8,143 nt of DNA from Acidobacteriota bacterium (GTDB taxonomy: Bacteria > Acidobacteriota > Terriglobia > Terriglobales > Acidobacteriaceae), in the NCBI GenBank assembly GCA_021779695.1, contig JAJYAE010000201.1, positions 1-8,143 on the forward strand. The letters are read 5' to 3'. Position numbers and translations under genes: made by a program. The notes under the pieces were generated by a model. That model did not search any database. It saw nothing but the letters and a program-made list of their open reading frames with translations, and was not told the origin of the DNA. This document shows positions 7,087 to 8,143 of the stretch, in pieces (positions within the stretch are counted from its first letter, which is position 1; every line of letters starts with the position of its first letter).

Positions 7087-7111
7087 CCCGCCCTAGCAAA
7101 GCTAGGACGGG
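7087..7111 (-). repeat. 25-bp hairpin repeat, right copy (inverted)
   Basis: Arms CCCGCCCTAGC and GCTAGGACGGG surround the loop AAA. All 25 positions are the reverse complement of the left copy at 6870-6894, including the one imperfect pair, so the two are an inverted pair and not independent hairpins. 192 bp lie between them. The base following it, then CACCC, partly mirrors the tandem repeat beside the left copy. Confidence 0.8.
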
Positions 7112-7135
7112 TCACCCTGGCCACATGCCTCTCAT

Positions 7136-7164
7136 CGCCGGTCCCCAACTGCGAGGGACCGGCG
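7136..7164. other. Strong hairpin downstream of uvrA
   Basis: CGCCGGTCCC (7136-7145) and GGGACCGGCG (7155-7164) form a perfect 10-bp stem with a 9-base loop. It lies 63 bp beyond the uvrA stop in the direction of uvrA transcription. No T-run follows on the minus strand, so it may protect the uvrA mRNA 3' end or be a further extragenic palindrome, not a classic terminator. Confidence 0.55.
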
Positions 7165-7226
7165 GCACCCTCATCTCGCTTGGACAAATCATCGAGACTG
7201 TGGCCACCCGCCACCCGCATTACGCT

Positions 7227-8143
7227 TTACAGCACGCGGGCGAGCCAGTGGCCAGTGTGGGAGTGGAGGCTGGCGGCGATCTCTTCCGGTGTGCCTTCGG
7301 CGACGATCTGGCCTCCGCCTTCCCCGCCCTCGGGTCCGAGGTCGATGACCCAGTCGGCTGATTTAATCACGTCGAGATTGTGTTCGATGACGATGAGCGA
7401 GCCGCCGCCGTCGATCAGCTTGCGGAAGGCGGTGAGCAGCTTGGAGACGTCGTCGAAGTGGAGGCCGGTGGTGGGCTCGTCCAGGATGTAGAGGACGCGG
7501 CTGGCCTGGGAGGGCTTGGCGGCGGCGTGGGCGGAGCGCACCTGGCCGAGATGGGCGGCGAGCTTGACGCGCTGCGCCTCGCCGCCGGAGAGGGTGGTGG
7601 CGGACTGGCCGAGACGCAGGTAGCCGAGGCCGATTTCGTCGAGGACGGCGAGCTTGTCGAGCAGGCGCGTCTGGCCGGTGAAGAAGCGCAGGGCTTCCTT
7701 GACAGTCAACTGCAGAACCTCGTGGATGCTCTTGCCCTTGTATTTCACCTCGAGGATGCGGGGCTGGTAGCGCGTGCCGTTGCAGTCCTCGCAGGGCAGC
7801 TCGACGTCGGCGAGGAACTGCATTTCGACGGTGACGGTGCCATCGCCCTCGCAGGTGTTGCAGCGGCCGCCGGGGACGTTGAATGAAAAGTGGCCGGGCG
7901 TGAGCGAGAGGCGCTTGGCCTCAGGCTGCGCGGCGAAGAGCTCGCGGATGAGGTCGAAGGCCTTGATGTAGGTGACGGGGTTGGAGCGCGGCGTGCGGCC
8001 GATGGGGGTCTGGTCGACGAGGACGACGTCATTGAGGCGCTCGACGCCGGTGAGGAATTTGTAGAGGCCGGTGGGGTCGCCGCCGTCGGTCTGGCCGAGA
8101 GCGCGGGCGACGGCGCGGTAGAGCACCTGATGAACCAGTGTGG
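7227..8143 (-). CDS. uvrA: UvrABC system protein A (excinuclease ATPase subunit), C-terminal part
   Basis: UvrA is the dimeric ABC-type ATPase that finds DNA lesions and loads UvrB. The frame stays open to the window edge; 304 codons remain of about 940. The first visible residues, TLVHQVLYRAVARALG, lie just after the second Walker A Gly-Lys-Ser, which is cut off. Counting from the Met of VLYRAV (GTG at 8126, not a real start): DQTPIGRTPRSNPVTY at 38-53, GHFSFNVPGGRC, a zinc finger with Cys89, Cys92, Cys112 and Cys115 (7782-7862), the ABC signature LSGGEAQR at 169-176, Walker B LYILDEPTTGLH from 202, and the switch His in VIEHNLDVI. Between KLA and LYILDEP there are 21 residues where E. coli has about 11, a roughly ten-residue Ala/Ser-rich insertion (7524-7586). 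It ends at TAA 7227-7229. Convergent with the upstream plus-strand genes; identification is secure. Confidence 0.97.
   Translation of the reverse strand, partial: TLVHQVLYRAVARALGQTDGGDPTGLYKFLTGVERLNDVVLVDQTPIGRTPRSNPVTYIKAFDLIRELFAAQPEAKRLSLTPGHFSFNVPGGRCNTCEGDGTVTVEMQFLADVELPCEDCNGTRYQPRILEVKYKGKSIHEVLQLTVKEALRFFTGQTRLLDKLAVLDEIGLGYLRLGQSATTLSGGEAQRVKLAAHLGQVRSAHAAAKPSQASRVLYILDEPTTGLHFDDVSKLLTAFRKLIDGGGSLIVIEHNLDVIKSADWVIDLGPEGGEGGGQIVAEGTPEEIAASLHSHTGHWLARVL

Larger units (their letters stand above)
6619..7226. other. Gene-free repeat-rich spacer between the NTF2-like gene and uvrA
   Basis: I find no convincing gene here. A 120-codon minus-strand open frame (7099-6737) is a by-product of the tandem repeat, which gives it a period-7 amino-acid pattern; it has no recognisable domain. 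The spacer holds, from left to right: an A/T-rich stretch, a pair of adjacent hairpins (6722-6750), a 7-bp tandem repeat (6819-6870), two inverted 25-bp hairpins (6870-6894 and 7087-7111), and a 10-bp-stem hairpin (7136-7164). The 192 bp between the two 25-bp hairpins show no coding or known RNA signature. Confidence 0.7.

Noticed and set aside
6737..7099. 120-codon minus-strand open frame across the tandem repeat
   Set aside because: It crosses both hairpin sequences and the heptad array, gains a period-7 residue pattern only from the repeat, and has no recognisable domain; no ribosome site is seen.
6819..7111. CRISPR array
   Set aside because: The repeats are 7-bp units without spacers and a single inverted pair; no direct repeats of 23-40 bp with unique spacers and no cas genes.
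7380..7886. 168-codon plus-strand open frame inside uvrA
   Set aside because: Gly/Ala/Glu-rich mirror of uvrA, whose motifs (zinc finger, signature, Walker B) fix the real frame on the minus strand.

Overview
The window (about 60% G+C over most of its length) looks like chromosomal DNA from an Acidobacteriota bacterium, probably of the Terriglobia. I infer this from the style of the cytochrome c maturation cluster (a CcmH with a C-x-C-x-C motif, followed by a tiny CcmI-like protein), from the carboxypeptidase-regulatory-like membrane protein in the same operon, and from the G/C-rich intergenic repeats. No 16S or marker gene is present, so the placement is a judgement.

Layout. Positions 1-1179 (+) hold the C-terminal 392 codons of uvrB, the DNA-damage helicase of nucleotide excision repair. 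A small stand-alone receiver-domain protein follows (1302-1673, +); it lacks the phospho-acceptor Asp and two other switch residues. A 160-bp leader carries a perfect TGTGA-N6-TCACA CRP/FNR-type operator and a palindrome. It leads into a tightly packed four-gene operon (1834-6009, +): ccmF (haem lyase), ccmH, a 92-residue CcmI-like membrane protein, and a 428-residue exported, membrane-anchored protein with a carboxypeptidase-regulatory-like (CnaB-like) domain. The first junctions overlap by 1 and 4 bases and the last two genes are close or overlapping, so the set is probably translated as a unit. The first three genes act in attaching haem to apocytochromes c on the periplasmic side; the fourth is unassigned. 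Its cytoplasmic tail resembles the helical part of the CcmI-like protein.

From 6085 to 6618 (+) there is a distinctly A/T-richer gene for a small secreted protein with an NTF2-like (SnoaL/DUF4440-type) fold. The 608-bp gap 6619-7226 contains no convincing gene. It does hold a stack of repeats: a minus-strand hairpin element, seven perfect copies of a 7-bp tandem repeat, two 25-bp hairpins that are exact reverse complements of each other and bracket 192 bp, and a perfect 10-bp-stem hairpin. Finally, 8143-7227 (-) is the C-terminal 304 codons of uvrA, entering the window just after its second Walker A motif.

No clearly new multi-gene system is visible. The most interesting points are the degenerate receiver, the CRP/FNR-like site before ccmF, the unusual cysteine arrangement of CcmH, the novel-looking membrane protein in the ccm operon, and the hairpin-bounded repeat cluster beside uvrA.
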